Notes: generated from the sequence alone by a model not told the origin. A stretch of 64,000 bases of DNA from Pseudoalteromonas sp. P1-25 (GCF_001401805.1 NZ_LKDW01000004.1:111808-175807); one strand, 5' to 3'; shown: positions 29,193-40,529, numbered from the stretch's first letter. Made by a program: numbers and translations.

Positions 29193-31112
29193 ATGAAAAA
29201 TAATTATAAGCCAGTAAATAAAACTTTTTACTTAACTTTTATTGCTACAAGTATTGTCCTTAGCGGTTGCAGCTATATGAAAGTTGACCCCTACAAAAAT
29301 AGTTTCACAAAGGGGAATATGTTCTCGGAAACTAAAAATGTTATTCCTTTTGAACCTTTGTCGAGACGAAAATGGGATAGTGCACTCATTGCTGACTTTG
29401 ATAAAGACGGCTATCAAGATGTATTAATTACTGAGCACACCCACGCAGTAAAAATTTTCTGGAATAACAAAGACAATACCTTTTCAGCACCTCAGATAAT
29501 TATTAAAGGCGACACTCACGGCGTCGCTGTTGCTGACTATGACCTTGATGGAAGAATGGATTTAATAATTGCTCAAGGCGGTGGTGGCGGCTTAAAACCT
29601 CGTTTACCTGTATCGTTTCAAATAAATCACGACCGAACTGTTGAAGGTGGAGAAACATTTAATGATTTTGAACGTACACGCGGCCGTGCGGTTAAATTAA
29701 TAGATGGCAATAACAGTGGCACCTTAGATTTAATGCTCTCAGCTTTTCCGCTTAAGAAGCAAAAAAAGGGAGCCAACCACATATATAAAAACGAAGGACA
29801 TAATCAGTTTAAGTTTGTCGATTACTTACCTACTGCAAAATGGCTTGGATATAAGGCCTTAGTTAGTGATTTTGATAATGACGGGCACGATGATTTATTT
29901 TTTTACGGCGGAGATGACATTGTTGTAGCGCAGAGTAAATCTGATTTAGGTTATAAAAATAAAAGTAAGACTGTCCTAGGGGATAATCGCAATATTAGCC
30001 ATGTAAGCAGCATGACCGAAATCGACTTTGATAATGACGGTGACTTCGATTTATTTTTAACCCGCGCTAAACATCAATTTGAACAACACACCTTTTATGA
30101 TGCTCAATCTCAAAATTTTGCTTTCTTTACTCGTAACGAAGCATTTAAATTTGAAGACTTTAAAATCGAAGGTAATTTTGAAATAGAAAACCTGCAAATG
30201 GCATATCCTCATTTTAATGTGTTTATTGGTAAAAATAGTGAGCCGTTAAAACTTAAAGGTCATGGTGGTAGTGAACGTACGGTTCAGGTAACAAAAGAAC
30301 AAGCTGCTGGCTGGCCTAAAAAGCTAAATAACAAAGGTTTATATATAGGTTACTTAGGTAACGACACTTGGCGCGTAGCTGGCGATACTAAATCGCCGAC
30401 CGCTGGTGTTATTAAAAGAGTGACCAATTCACCCAAAGTAAAAGGGCTTGAGCCATTACCAGCGGTGTTATTAGAAAACCGACAAGGTAAGTTTGTTGAT
30501 GCAACAGCCAAGCTCAATGTTAATTTAAGCGAACCTACAACCAGTGCTGTAGCCGGGGATTTTAATAATGATGGCTGGAGCGACTTATTTGTATTACGTT
30601 ATGGTAACCCAGCAAAAGCGAACAAGCAGGTACTGTATTTAAATCAGCAAGGTAAAGGCTTTGAGGCTTTAAAAAATCATGGTGTTATTTCAACTGAACT
30701 TGGAGCAACAGGGGGCAGTGCACAGGCCTTTGATTACGATAATGACGGCGACCTTGACTTAATTTACTCAAATGAGCGCGGCCGTTGGCATTTATTCACC
30801 AACAGCACAGCTTTAGACGCGCAGCATAACTTTCTAGTCACAAATATTGGTTACTCGCCTAAAGCTGGTGTGTCGGCATTGGGAGCTACGTTGACTATAA
30901 AAGCATGTGGGCAAACTTATAAGCGTGTTGTAGGCGCAACAGGTGCTGGCTTTTCACAAAGCGAAAATAATAAGTTACACGTTGGTTTAGGTACGTGTAC
31001 ACAGATAAATAATGTATCGGTTCGTTGGAGTAATAATGAACATGTAGATATTAGCAATGCGGTTATTAATGATGCTGATGGGGAGTTAGTTGGAAGAAAA
31101 GAGCCGTTGTAA
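29193..31112 (+). CDS. FG-GAP repeat lipoprotein with ASPIC/UnbV domain, second copy
   Basis: A 639-aa paralogue of the protein at 13572-15443, again with a lipoprotein signal (VLSGCSYM), FG-GAP calcium loops (DFDKDGYQD, DYDLDGRMD, DFDNDGHDD, DFDNDGDFD, DYDNDGDLD), long stretches of common order (NKGLYIGYLGN against NKGLYVGYIGN) and a C-terminal ASPIC/UnbV-like end (VRWSNNEHVD). The shared order means duplication within or before arrival of the locus. One copy travels with sulfatases and this one with GH16. The function is unknown; a calcium-dependent surface adhesin or chaperone for the enzymes is a guess. Confidence 0.85.
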   Translation: MKNNYKPVNKTFYLTFIATSIVLSGCSYMKVDPYKNSFTKGNMFSETKNVIPFEPLSRRKWDSALIADFDKDGYQDVLITEHTHAVKIFWNNKDNTFSAPQIIIKGDTHGVAVADYDLDGRMDLIIAQGGGGGLKPRLPVSFQINHDRTVEGGETFNDFERTRGRAVKLIDGNNSGTLDLMLSAFPLKKQKKGANHIYKNEGHNQFKFVDYLPTAKWLGYKALVSDFDNDGHDDLFFYGGDDIVVAQSKSDLGYKNKSKTVLGDNRNISHVSSMTEIDFDNDGDFDLFLTRAKHQFEQHTFYDAQSQNFAFFTRNEAFKFEDFKIEGNFEIENLQMAYPHFNVFIGKNSEPLKLKGHGGSERTVQVTKEQAAGWPKKLNNKGLYIGYLGNDTWRVAGDTKSPTAGVIKRVTNSPKVKGLEPLPAVLLENRQGKFVDATAKLNVNLSEPTTSAVAGDFNNDGWSDLFVLRYGNPAKANKQVLYLNQQGKGFEALKNHGVISTELGATGGSAQAFDYDNDGDLDLIYSNERGRWHLFTNSTALDAQHNFLVTNIGYSPKAGVSALGATLTIKACGQTYKRVVGATGAGFSQSENNKLHVGLGTCTQINNVSVRWSNNEHVDISNAVINDADGELVGRKEPL

Positions 31113-31128
31113 GTAATAAAGTTAGGAA

Positions 31129-31157
31129 AAAAATAGCGCTTATTAAGCGCTATTTTT
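31129..31157. terminator. Bidirectional terminator
   Basis: A near-perfect palindrome centred on AGCGCTTATTAAGCGCT with A-run and T-run flanks, between the convergent FG-GAP and TonB receptor genes. It fits termination from both sides. Confidence 0.85.
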
Positions 31158-31181
31158 ATGTATTTAGTTTTTCGTTATCTA

Positions 31182-33707
31182 CTAAAAGCTATATTGAACA
31201 CTTGCCCCCACATAACGACTCCAGTCACGAGGATAAAATGCTTCGCCAAAACCTTCAGAGTTTATACGTTGGCGAGTAGTGTACGACTTATCGAATAAGT
31301 TTTTAATGAATACACTAAACTTCAGGTTATCTTTGCTTACGCTTAAGTAACCATCCCAAATGCTTGACGATGGGTTAGCTGATTCGCCAAAGGCAAGTTC
31401 GTTAATTGATTGCGTGTGGCTACCATTATAACGCCAAACTGCACGTGTATTCGCATTCCAGCCTGTATCAGCAATTTGTGTATTATATGAAATAGTACTT
31501 AAAAATTGTTGCTCTGCATTATTAGGGAAAGATAAACCCGTTTGATCAAAGCTCTGACGGCCTGTTGAATCAGTTGTACAGCGAGAAGCAAGTAAACCAC
31601 CATCATCTGCAGGACAATTAATCGGTGTATCAGCGAAGTCCTCGTAGCGTGCGTCAAAATAAGCGTAGTTAAATGACCACTTTAATTTATCTGATATTTT
31701 AACCACAACATCTGCTTCAATACCGGTTGAACGTGCTTCATTTGCGTTAACATAGCCTGCAAAAATAATGTTATTTTCTTCGTCAATTACACGGCTGGCA
31801 CGCACTTGATAATCGTCAACTTTCATATCAAAGTAGGTAAAGTTAAACAGTAAATCATTATCAAAGTACGCTGAACGCAGACCTACTTCAAAGTTTGAAG
31901 AGTTTTCAGGATCGGTAGGGAAGTTATCAGCTTCATCAGGGTCTGTGTTTGTTGTTACAAAGTAAGACGCCCCTTTATAGCCCGTTGAGTAATTTACATA
32001 ACCACGAATATCATCTGTAAAGTCATACCCTAGTACTGCTTTATATATAAAGGCAGTATCTGAATCAGAAAACTTAGTAGGATCATCTTGACGTTTTATT
32101 AGCGATGGATCAGTTTTAGCCAGCTCAAAAACATCGGCATAGGTGTCCATACCGACTCCGTTAGAGGGAGTAGCAAGGTCGGTACGAGCAAAGGTTGCTT
32201 CACCTTTTTCGTGAAGTAGCCTAAAGCCAAATGTGGCATCTAACTGCTCGGTAATTTGGTATTCAAGTTGACCAAAAATGGCAATATTTTCAAAGCTGGT
32301 GGTAAAGTCCCCACTATTTAGTAAGCGAGAAGGCGTTAGTAATGAGCGGTCGTCATCACCAGTAGCTGCATAGTTAGCTAAAAAAGCATCGGTCGATTGC
32401 TTTGAGTAACACCCAGTTAATTCACCGCCTTCAATAAAGCCGCGGTTACCTGCAATACAGCCATCACGTATTTCAGAGCGCTGACCGTCGGTATCATGGT
32501 AAAAAAGGCCTAATACCCAATCAAATTTTTCATTATTAAATGACGATACTCTAAATTCTTGCTGAATTACATCTACGGACTCATTACCACCAAATGCCGA
32601 ACGTTGCACAGGAAAGTTTATTGTAAAAAATGCAGAGCTATTATATAGATCAAAGTCTCTGTAGCTACCATTATAGCTAAGTGTAATTTCATCATTTAAA
32701 TAGTAGTCAGCCGACATAGAAAAACCAAAATTTTCAGTTTTACCGTAATTGGCTTCAGCGTTTCGTGCTGTTACTGGGCCGCCTGCTTCTTCAAAGGTCG
32801 ACTCTGGGTTTATGCGATTATATGTAGTGCCTTCAATAGTGCCGTCGTCTTTTACATTAACGATTGGGCGTGGGCCAAAATCTGGATTAATGCCACCTAA
32901 ACGGGTAAGTGAACAGCAGTTAGTGTCTGTTTCTGAGTACTCTAGACGAAATAACACATTAAGTTCTTCACCATTGTCGTATAAGAGCTGTCCGCGGCCT
33001 GCTTTAGTTTCTTTGGCGCCAATGTCATAGTTTTCTTCACCTGGCATGGTGTTTTTTATCCAACCATCTATATCGCTGTATTGAGCATTAAATCGAGCTG
33101 CCCAGTTTTCGTTAAGTGGTACATTTACTGTGCCGCTAAAATCAGTGCCATCAAACTCAGTAACCTGTGCTCTAACAGTGCCTGAAATTCGGTCATCTAG
33201 CTGCGGCTTTTTAGTGACATAATGTAGTAAACCGGTAGATGTATTTTGGCCAAATAGTGTACCTTGTGGCCCGCGCATAGCTTCTACACGTTGAACGTCA
33301 GATACCGGGAGATTGAGCATTGATTGGCGGGGGAGTACTTCACCATCAATTACCACTAAGTTTGATGATTGTAAGCCAATAGAATTTGTAAAAGTGCCTA
33401 TACCACGTGTTTTTAATGTCGTTGTTCTTATTTCGCTGCTGTCATCAATGCCAAAGCCTGGGAGGTAAGTTACTAAATCAAAACCATTATCAATCTGGGT
33501 CTCTTGAATTAAATCACCATTCAATACTTCAATTGAAGAGGGCACTTCTTTTAGTGCTTGATCACGTTTTTGCGCGCTCACTAAGATTATTTCAAAGTTA
33601 TCGTCGTCCTTCTTAACTTCCTCTTGGGCCGAGACTGTGTGTGTGAAAGTTGATAAAGAACAGCATGCAAGCAATATAGCTGTGTGCAATTTACTGTGTT
33701 TAAGCAT
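31182..33707 (-). CDS. TonB-dependent receptor, second copy
   Basis: An 841-aa receptor when started at the ATG at 33707, which has GGAG upstream and a signal peptide (MLKHSKLHTAILLACCSLS ... VSA). The plug shows FEIILVSAQKRDQALKEVP, GDLIQETQIDNG, GIGTFTNSIGLQ, MRGPQGTLFGQNTSTGLL. The barrel ends RYVGASVQYSF. It belongs to the FecA/iron-complex-like or vitamin-like receptor branch rather than the long type at 20866 and 50172, so its ligand may differ (another carrageenan fraction or a small oligosaccharide). It has its own operator at 33861-33875, so it is part of the same regulon. Confidence 0.9.
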   Translation of the reverse strand: MLKHSKLHTAILLACCSLSTFTHTVSAQEEVKKDDDNFEIILVSAQKRDQALKEVPSSIEVLNGDLIQETQIDNGFDLVTYLPGFGIDDSSEIRTTTLKTRGIGTFTNSIGLQSSNLVVIDGEVLPRQSMLNLPVSDVQRVEAMRGPQGTLFGQNTSTGLLHYVTKKPQLDDRISGTVRAQVTEFDGTDFSGTVNVPLNENWAARFNAQYSDIDGWIKNTMPGEENYDIGAKETKAGRGQLLYDNGEELNVLFRLEYSETDTNCCSLTRLGGINPDFGPRPIVNVKDDGTIEGTTYNRINPESTFEEAGGPVTARNAEANYGKTENFGFSMSADYYLNDEITLSYNGSYRDFDLYNSSAFFTINFPVQRSAFGGNESVDVIQQEFRVSSFNNEKFDWVLGLFYHDTDGQRSEIRDGCIAGNRGFIEGGELTGCYSKQSTDAFLANYAATGDDDRSLLTPSRLLNSGDFTTSFENIAIFGQLEYQITEQLDATFGFRLLHEKGEATFARTDLATPSNGVGMDTYADVFELAKTDPSLIKRQDDPTKFSDSDTAFIYKAVLGYDFTDDIRGYVNYSTGYKGASYFVTTNTDPDEADNFPTDPENSSNFEVGLRSAYFDNDLLFNFTYFDMKVDDYQVRASRVIDEENNIIFAGYVNANEARSTGIEADVVVKISDKLKWSFNYAYFDARYEDFADTPINCPADDGGLLASRCTTDSTGRQSFDQTGLSFPNNAEQQFLSTISYNTQIADTGWNANTRAVWRYNGSHTQSINELAFGESANPSSSIWDGYLSVSKDNLKFSVFIKNLFDKSYTTRQRINSEGFGEAFYPRDWSRYVGASVQYSF

Positions 33708-34480
33708 TTTAACCACTCCATTTCTTTATAGTTGTCAGTGTGCAGGTAGTACTTTGCAGTACTTATCATGAAGAATCGAGTTGACTAAAAGACATTGTTG
33801 GTGCTTTAAAGACCATTAACAGTCAATAAAAATAAGCAACGCAATTCGTTCTAACAATTTAAACATATGATGTTTGCAGTTGCAATATGTTAATCACTTG
33901 TTTATTAAATATTGTTTTAGTTAGAGGCAAGTGTTCTGATAGATAAGCGTTAATTAATGACTTTAGTTAAAAGAGATTAAGATTATGGATAAGCAATGTG
34001 TAGTTTTAAAAACGAGTAATAATACGTGATGACTTTGAAAGGCAAATACTCGCGCTGATTTTTTAAAAAACTATATTTATCAAATTAGTAATGGTTTGTA
34101 ACGGTTATTCAACTCACTTTTATAAGTACAAAACCGCCCAATTATTTAAGTGAATTGGTATAAACATCGACAAGTTTAATTTGGCTCATCAAAGCTGGCT
34201 TAATTAGTCGTGTTGTTATTAGGGAGGTGAACTGTATGCACTGAAATTTGTTCAACCTAGGGGCTATTCAATCACGGCTCGAGAAATTAACCAAGTGGAC
34301 TTTAGAGCTGCTATTGCGTTATTCGCCCCTAGAAAGAAAAGAGTAGCGTATATACGATAAACATGTAACGTTTGTGCTTACGTATGAAAATAAGTTCAAA
34401 TAGGGACTGCTTTTCTTAAATACCCAACGCACAATTACAGAGTTAATCACGAAAAGTCAGCTTGCCCTATATATTCAAAC
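33708..34480. other. Intergenic region, receptor promoter plus remnant sequence
   Basis: It contains the operator at 33861-33875. The rest has no gene I can support. An 8-bp inverted repeat, CTAGGGGC at 34257-34264 and GCCCCTAG at 34325-34332, encloses a ~60-bp open stretch that looks like a gene or element remnant. Confidence 0.5.
33861..33875. promoter_or_regulatory. Palindromic operator upstream of the second TonB receptor
   Basis: AAACAT ATG ATGTTT, a perfect copy with the spacer in the opposite orientation, 154 bp before the receptor ATG at 33707 on the reverse strand. Confidence 0.8.
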
Positions 34481-36616
34481 TTATTTTAACGATGCAAAAA
34501 AGTGATAATCTTCAGCATTTTTTAGCTTCTGAGCAAAACTCATCCCTAAACTTTTTAATTGTGTTGCATTGTTATAGGTACTGATTTTTGATTTCAACTC
34601 TATTATGGCTTTGGCTGTTGAGCCAATGCTATCGAGTGCTAAAAAGTACAGATAAGCGTATTGCACGTTATTACTCTCAAGTGTCATTGCGTGTTTAAAC
34701 GAGTCAACAGCAGCGGGTTTGTTACCGCTTCTAATAAGCGCCATACCATTTGCATAATGCAGCGGCGCAGAGCTCGGCACTGCTGTTAAACCATTATTAA
34801 GCACGCTTTGCATTTTTTCTGTTTGGCCTAGTCGGTAATAAATGTCGGCTAAATTTACATAACTTGCATCAAAGTAAGGGTCAACGCTAATGCCTTTTTG
34901 TAATGACTTAATAGCGCCGTTTACGTCTTGCTTGTTAAGTGCGAGCATACTTTGATTTATATTTCCTTCACCGCGCCATGTATTTACCTTATTGGCATAT
35001 GCAAGTTCTCTAATTGATTGATTAAGCCCATCTAGCTGCGCTTTTGTTTGGCTTAGATTTTGTGCTGCAGCAACTCGCACCGACTTTAACTTGTCGGTTA
35101 ATAGTTGCTTATAACTTTTTAAACGCTCTGCTTCAGGGAGCAAAAAGCCTACCTTAGCAATCGCTAGGCGGATAAGCGGAAGCGGTGAGTTTACCCAACT
35201 TTTTACGTCACTATCGCTAAGCTCTGTAGTTGAGCCGCCTAAATAACTTATTGCACTGGCACGGTCTATTTCGTTTAACGAAAAATCATTAATCAAGCTC
35301 ATATGTGCATTTTTCGATATCGCTTTTAATGAGCGTAGTTCAAGCATACTGTGCTCGCTTGCACTTAATTCAGGCGGTTTACCGTGCCACTTTTCAAGCG
35401 TGCTTGCTGCCCATTCGTTTGTTTGGCCGTCATGGCATTGAACACACGCATTGGGTGTATCGTATTTTATTGATATGTCAGGGCGCGGAATTTTAAAGCT
35501 GTGGTCGCGCCTGTCATCAACGCCCATGTATCTGTTTGTTGGCATGTGGCAACTAACACATTGTGCACCGGCTGACTGTTCTTTATGGCGATGATGCTCG
35601 GGTTTATTGTATTCGCTGGCACTATGGCACTGTAAGCACAGCCCATTCGTTTTTGTTTTAACTTTCATGGTGTGTTTATCGTGACAGTCAAGGCAGTTAA
35701 CACCGGCTTTGTACATTTTACTTTGCGCAAAAGAGCCAAATACATACACCTCTTCTTTAATTTGGCCATCAGCATGATACAAATTCGGTTCTAAAAAGGA
35801 AGGGCTAAACTGGTCTAAAAACGCTTGGCTATTGTCAAAACCATCCGTTAGTGGGCTACGTAATGAGTGGCACGCATAACAACCTTGCATAAAGCTGTTA
35901 TCGCGGGGCTCACCTTGCCACGTGGCGATTGTGTCATCGCCGGTTATTTTCCACTGCGACATATTGGTGGGGCTTGTTTGGGCCGATTTAGTCACTTTTT
36001 TAGTTTTATGTTCATCCGTAATCTCACTGTGGCATGATTTACAACCCACATTTATGTTTGAAAAGTGTGTATCAAAGCGCTCCTTTTCACTATTGAAATT
36101 ACGCTTTAAATTATCTGAATGGCAATCGGCACACATGCCGTTCCAGTTTTGTAGAGGTTGCAGCCAATGGAGACGATCGTCAGGTTTTACATCTTCGTTA
36201 GCGTAATTGGCATACCAGCGCTGGCCGCCTAGTGATTTAGCGCGGCTATCCCATGCAAAAGGAAATACTTGGTATTTGCCTTTTTCAACTTCAATTAAAT
36301 ATTGTTGCAGTGGGTCAAAGCCAAAAACATAATTTACGGTGTACGTTTTTTTAGTACCTTGCTCGGTCAAATCAATTAAAAAGGTATCTTTTTCTTTATA
36401 AAAAACGGCTTTTTGAGAAAAGTGGGTCGCCGTAGCATTGCTAAAATCACCAAGCACCGTATCGTTGTTAGCTATAGCCATTGAACGAGCATGGTCTGAC
36501 TGTTCCCAATCATGTGTCTGTTGTTGATGGCAAGATTGGCATTCCTCGTTCGCAATAGCTGAAAAACAACAGCATAAAAAAAGCATACTAACTAAGCGTT
36601 TTATTATATTTATCAT
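34481..36616 (-). CDS. Octaheme cytochrome c with TPR domain
   Basis: A 711-aa exported protein (signal peptide ending SAIANE). It has eight CxxCH haem-binding motifs in its first ~400 residues: CQSCH, CADCH, CKSCH, CYACH, CLDCH, CLQCH, CVSCH and CVQCH. The C-terminal ~170 residues are TPR-like helical repeats (VDPYFDASYVNLADIYYRLG, SAPLHYANGMALIRSGN). The first part resembles the cytochrome c554-type multihaem fold. A periplasmic electron-transfer or redox-enzyme role is implied, but no partner reductase is present. The gene faces away from the sulfatase at 36931 and shares an operator region with it, so it is probably induced with carrageenan genes, which is unexpected for a hydrolytic pathway. 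Confidence 0.88.
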   Translation of the reverse strand: MINIIKRLVSMLFLCCCFSAIANEECQSCHQQQTHDWEQSDHARSMAIANNDTVLGDFSNATATHFSQKAVFYKEKDTFLIDLTEQGTKKTYTVNYVFGFDPLQQYLIEVEKGKYQVFPFAWDSRAKSLGGQRWYANYANEDVKPDDRLHWLQPLQNWNGMCADCHSDNLKRNFNSEKERFDTHFSNINVGCKSCHSEITDEHKTKKVTKSAQTSPTNMSQWKITGDDTIATWQGEPRDNSFMQGCYACHSLRSPLTDGFDNSQAFLDQFSPSFLEPNLYHADGQIKEEVYVFGSFAQSKMYKAGVNCLDCHDKHTMKVKTKTNGLCLQCHSASEYNKPEHHRHKEQSAGAQCVSCHMPTNRYMGVDDRRDHSFKIPRPDISIKYDTPNACVQCHDGQTNEWAASTLEKWHGKPPELSASEHSMLELRSLKAISKNAHMSLINDFSLNEIDRASAISYLGGSTTELSDSDVKSWVNSPLPLIRLAIAKVGFLLPEAERLKSYKQLLTDKLKSVRVAAAQNLSQTKAQLDGLNQSIRELAYANKVNTWRGEGNINQSMLALNKQDVNGAIKSLQKGISVDPYFDASYVNLADIYYRLGQTEKMQSVLNNGLTAVPSSAPLHYANGMALIRSGNKPAAVDSFKHAMTLESNNVQYAYLYFLALDSIGSTAKAIIELKSKISTYNNATQLKSLGMSFAQKLKNAEDYHFFASLK

Positions 36617-36742
36617 ATTTTAATCTGCCTTCAAACACACTCATTGCATGATATAAATTAGGTAATAGGCGCAGCTAATCACTGAGTATTCAAATCGAGC
36701 TGCAATTAAACTGATGTGCTGTGATAATTATTTTAAAATATC

Positions 36743-36757
36743 ATACATCATATGTTT
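36743..36757. promoter_or_regulatory. Palindromic operator between cytochrome and sulfatase genes
   Basis: ATACAT CAT ATGTTT, one mismatch to consensus, in the 314-bp divergent promoter region 36617-36930 (127 bp and 174 bp from the two starts). It may control both directions. Nothing else is seen in that region. Confidence 0.7.
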
Positions 36758-36924
36758 GCAATATTGCTATGTTTTGTTTAGTGTAGCGATATTGTGATTT
36801 ATAAACGTATTTTTTACAACTTAACTATAAAATTAACTGTGCGTAATAATTTAAAGCAATCAATATATTAGCGATGGTGTAATTAATGCTTTTTAACTAT
36901 GTACAAAAACAGGGTATTAAATAG

Positions 36925-38355
<1,431 letters not shown>

Positions 38356-38375
38356 CAATTTATAGGTAATAATAA

Positions 38376-39539
38376 ATGAAAATAGAATCTGTTGAAGCAT
38401 TGCTTGGCTGCGTTGGCAAACGTAACCAGCTTTTAGTTAAAGTTGTAACCGAGTGTGGGATTGTTGGTTGGGGCGAGTCTGGTCTTTCAAATCGTGAGCA
38501 TGCAGTCATTGGTGCCATACAGCATTTTGCTGGCTTTTTAAAAGGTCAAGACCCTCGTAAAATTGGTCGTATTTGGCAAGAGCTTTATCGAAGCCATTAC
38601 TTTGAAGGTGGCCGTGTGATTACGGCTGCAATTTCAGCAATTGATATTGCGCTTTACGATATATTGGCTAAATCTTTACAAGTGCCGGTGTATCAACTTT
38701 TAGGCGGTAAACAACGTGAGCATATAGAATGTTTTGCGTGTTGTTATACTGAGGCCGACCCAGATAAATTTGATGATTTAGTAAAAGAAGCTAAAGCACT
38801 TGTTGCACTTGGTTGGACGACAATAAGAGTGATACCGAGTCGTTTTGATGACCCAGCATTTTTTGAGCCTCAAGAATCTATTACCAGAACAGCCCGTTGC
38901 TTAAACGAACTGCGTAAAGTGCTGGGACCTGATATTACACTTGGTATTGATTACCATCACAGATTAAGCGTGGCTGAAGCTGCTTCGTTTTGCCAACGTT
39001 TAAAGCCCGATACACTCGATTTTATTGAAGAGCCTATTCGCCATGAATCCCCTGATGCGTATAAAACGCTGCGTACTTTAACGCATATTCCTTTTGCGAT
39101 TGGTGAAGAGTTTAGCTCTAAATGGGCAGCTAAGCCTTATATAGAGCAGGGGCTTACTCAATATTTACGTGTAGATGTGTGTAACATTGGTGGCTTAACG
39201 GAGGCGATGAAAGTGGCTGGTTGGGCTGAGGCACATTATATAGATGTTATGCCACATAACCCGCTTGGCCCTGTGTGTACAGCAGCAACAAATCATTTTG
39301 CTGCAGCGCTACCAAATTTAGCCTTAATGGAAACACACCAAGGTCCGTTTAGTGAGTTTGGCGCCCATGATCCACTTCTTTTTCCTAAGCAGCATGTATT
39401 AACAGGTAATAAGTTTACTATTCCTGAAGTACCTGGTTTAGGTGTTGAAGTAAACGAAGCTGCGTTCAGATTAGCAACCCCTGTAGAAACCGAAGCGCCG
39501 CATTTATCAAAGCGTGATGGCTCACATACTAACTGGTAA
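38376..39539 (+). CDS. dgoD: D-galactonate dehydratase (enolase superfamily)
   Basis: A 387-aa member of the mandelate racemase/enolase superfamily. Metal ligands appear as Asp192 (GIDYHHR), Glu218 (FIEEPIR) and Glu244 (IGEEFSSKWA). YIDVMPHNPLGPVCTAA at the C-terminus is the very characteristic DgoD stretch with the catalytic His. It dehydrates D-galactonate to 2-keto-3-deoxy-D-galactonate in the cytoplasm. It lies 20 bp after the sulfatase and 17 bp before the lactonase that makes its substrate. The second enolase-type enzyme at 45539 differs (KMK and NHVWGSA motifs) and is the cycloisomerase. Specificity for another acid sugar is possible but context favours galactonate. Confidence 0.85.
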   Translation: MKIESVEALLGCVGKRNQLLVKVVTECGIVGWGESGLSNREHAVIGAIQHFAGFLKGQDPRKIGRIWQELYRSHYFEGGRVITAAISAIDIALYDILAKSLQVPVYQLLGGKQREHIECFACCYTEADPDKFDDLVKEAKALVALGWTTIRVIPSRFDDPAFFEPQESITRTARCLNELRKVLGPDITLGIDYHHRLSVAEAASFCQRLKPDTLDFIEEPIRHESPDAYKTLRTLTHIPFAIGEEFSSKWAAKPYIEQGLTQYLRVDVCNIGGLTEAMKVAGWAEAHYIDVMPHNPLGPVCTAATNHFAAALPNLALMETHQGPFSEFGAHDPLLFPKQHVLTGNKFTIPEVPGLGVEVNEAAFRLATPVETEAPHLSKRDGSHTNW

Positions 39540-39556
39540 CTTGCGCAGAGAATTAT

Positions 39557-40432
39557 ATGAATACACTTACAGCAACTGTTTTTGATAACACACTAAATTT
39601 TGTAGGCGAGGGCCCTTTGTGGCACCCGATCACACAAACGCTTTATTGGGTCGATTTTCCAAATCATCTTTTACACAGTAAAAAAGGCGACCATAAAGCT
39701 GTGCAACGCTTAGATGATATGGTTACCGCCCTAGCTTGGGTAAACAATGAAACCCTTTTACTAGCAAGTGATAAAGGCCTAAATACTTATAACACCAGTA
39801 CGCATAAGCACATTTTTTTGTGCAGCGTTGAAGCAGATAAACCCGATAACAGAAGTAACGATGGGCGTGCTGACCCTTGGGGTGGATTTTGGATAAGCAC
39901 AATGCATACCGATGCAAAAGAAAATAAAGGGGCTATATATCGTTTTTATAACGGCGTAGTTACTCAAGTTGTTAGTGATTTAACTATACCGAATGGCATT
40001 TGCTTTGATAAAAAACGCGCTAAAGCCTATTACGCAGACTCCGCAGTTCAAAAAATTTACTGTTTGGATGTAAACTCGGATACAGGAGCCCCGATAGGTG
40101 ATGCTGTGATATTTTTTGATTATTCAAATACACAGGTTTCGCCTGATGGTGCGGTAATTGATAGCGAAGGCAATATGTGGACAGCACTTTGGGATGGCGC
40201 ACGTGTAGATTGTATTTCGCCAGATGCGAAAGTAATTCGAAGCTTAGAGACGCAAACACCTCGCCCTACCTGCCCAGCGTTTGGTGATGATGGAACAACG
40301 CTTTACGTAACGTCAGCGCAATGTGGGCTAGAAGATACGCCATTTGATGCTATCCCTCACGGCGCTACGCTTGTATTTAAAAATGCGGTAAAAGGGGCGC
40401 TGGAACCTTGCGTTAAAATAGATGGCTTTTAA
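39557..40432 (+). CDS. SMP-30/gluconolactonase-family lactonase (galactonolactonase)
   Basis: A 291-aa six-bladed propeller of the SMP-30/LRE family: GEGPLWHPITQTLYWVDF with the metal Glu at the start, RSNDGRADPWGGFWIST, IPNGICFDKK, SPDGAVIDSEGNMWTA, PAFGDDGTTLYVTSA. These match the metal-binding residues of gluconolactonases. It opens D-galactono-lactone made by the dehydrogenase at 42212 to galactonate, the substrate of the dehydratase just upstream. There is no signal peptide (cytoplasmic). It is last of the 36.9-40.4 kb unit. Confidence 0.85.
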   Translation: MNTLTATVFDNTLNFVGEGPLWHPITQTLYWVDFPNHLLHSKKGDHKAVQRLDDMVTALAWVNNETLLLASDKGLNTYNTSTHKHIFLCSVEADKPDNRSNDGRADPWGGFWISTMHTDAKENKGAIYRFYNGVVTQVVSDLTIPNGICFDKKRAKAYYADSAVQKIYCLDVNSDTGAPIGDAVIFFDYSNTQVSPDGAVIDSEGNMWTALWDGARVDCISPDAKVIRSLETQTPRPTCPAFGDDGTTLYVTSAQCGLEDTPFDAIPHGATLVFKNAVKGALEPCVKIDGF

Positions 40433-40514
40433 TTTTAAGTATTAAGTTTAAATATTAATTTTGCTTTTCCTCTTACATTTTTTAGACATGAGATGAAAAG
40501 TACATCGTATAGGT

Positions 40515-40529
40515 AAACATCATATGTTT
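40515..40529. promoter_or_regulatory. Palindromic operator upstream of the sugar transporter unit
   Basis: A perfect AAACAT CAT ATGTTT, 100 bp before the transporter start at 40629, in the 196-bp gap after the lactonase gene. Confidence 0.8.

Noticed and set aside
38376..39539. Reading the first enolase-type enzyme as a second anhydro-galactonate cycloisomerase
   Set aside because: It lacks the KxK and NHVWGSA pattern and has the dehydratase stretch PHNPLGP, so DgoD-type dehydratase fits better.
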